The notes under the pieces were generated by a model that made no database searches, was not told the DNA's origin, and saw only the letters and a program-made list of their open reading frames with translations. Shown here piece after piece: positions 63,836-64,000 of a stretch of 64,000 nt of DNA. Source of the stretch: Rhodobacter sp. (GTDB lineage Bacteria; Pseudomonadota; Alphaproteobacteria; Rhodobacterales; Rhodobacteraceae); NCBI GenBank assembly GCA_016704435.1, contig JADJAB010000018.1, positions 1 through 64,000 of the forward strand, read 5' to 3'. Positions within the stretch are counted from its first letter, which is position 1; each line of letters begins with the position of its first letter. A program made the position numbers and the translations under genes.

Positions 63836-64000
63836 ATGGCCGCCGCGCTGGACGAACTCGACCGGAAAATTCTGTCCGAACTGCAAAAGGACGCCGAGCA
63901 ATCGCTTGATGAAATTGCCCGCCGGGTGGGTTCGTCCAAGACCCCGGTCTGGAACCGCATCCGCAAGATGAAAGACCAGGGCGTCATCACCCGCACCACC
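63836..64000 (+). CDS. Lrp/AsnC-family regulator, N-terminal part, cut by window edge
   Basis: Fifty-five codons from ATG 63836 (caGGAATG context) read MAAALDELDRKILSELQKDA, then the AsnC helix-turn-helix SLDEIARRVGSSKTPVWNRI. The ligand (RAM) domain lies beyond the window. It is divergent from cobA with a 134-base gap, so it likely regulates the cysteine/siroheme operon. Confidence 0.85.
   Translation, partial: MAAALDELDRKILSELQKDAEQSLDEIARRVGSSKTPVWNRIRKMKDQGVITRTT

Overview
The window looks like a high-GC alphaproteobacterium of the Rhodobacterales/Paracoccaceae type. The support is an APS-reductase, siroheme sulfite reductase, DUF934, DUF2849, CobA and Lrp sulfur-assimilation block, a CoxD/CoxE/XdhC accessory set, an Ala/Glu-rich OmpA protein, many family-2 glycosyltransferases, and a palindromic intergenic repeat. 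I do not name a species.

Layout. Positions 1-3025 (minus strand) hold the N-terminal part of a probable thermolysin-type metalloprotease and an unrecognised, repeatedly frameshifted gene. Positions 3341-11553 are an insertion-sequence pile-up: a complete IS21 element, an IS1-like element carrying a P63C-domain passenger gene, an IS1634 transposase, an IS6 remnant and an IS5 element. Positions 11.6-34.6 kb are a methylated-amine catabolic island. It contains trimethylamine dehydrogenase, dimethylamine dehydrogenase, two etfBA pairs, an HdrDE-like membrane iron-sulfur protein that could pass ETF electrons to quinone, a leucine-rich-repeat-variant (LRV) protein, a GcvT-like folate protein, a Liv-type ABC transporter, a FadR-type regulator and a second binding protein. 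A second, inverted IS5 copy (34799-35771) closes the island. Positions 35.9-64 kb are ordinary chromosome: dnaB, pyrE, pyrC, glycosyltransferases, glutaryl-CoA dehydrogenase with a LysR regulator, moxR/coxE, ompA, xdhC, infC, a RES/Xre toxin-antitoxin pair, ferredoxin-NADP reductase and the sulfur-assimilation operon.

How the island may work (inference from families and order). The Liv-type transporter imports an amine or a related small nitrogen compound. TMADH (Tyr/Ser/Trp substrate pocket) converts trimethylamine to dimethylamine and formaldehyde, and DMADH (Gln/Thr/Phe pocket) converts dimethylamine to methylamine and formaldehyde. Electrons go to EtfAB and then to the membrane iron-sulfur protein and quinone. 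The GcvT-like protein may load formaldehyde on tetrahydrofolate. No methylamine-oxidising genes are visible in the window. A truncated LRV 3' end just before etfB copy 1 shows that an LRV-etfB-etfA block was duplicated and then diverged into a TMA and a DMA module.

Caution: many single-base indels lie in or next to homopolymer runs (livF, livM, etfB copy 2, pyrE, istB, the IS1-like transposase and the 787-3025 gene). Because pyrE and dedicated transporter genes are among them, consensus errors in the assembly are at least as likely as real pseudogenes.
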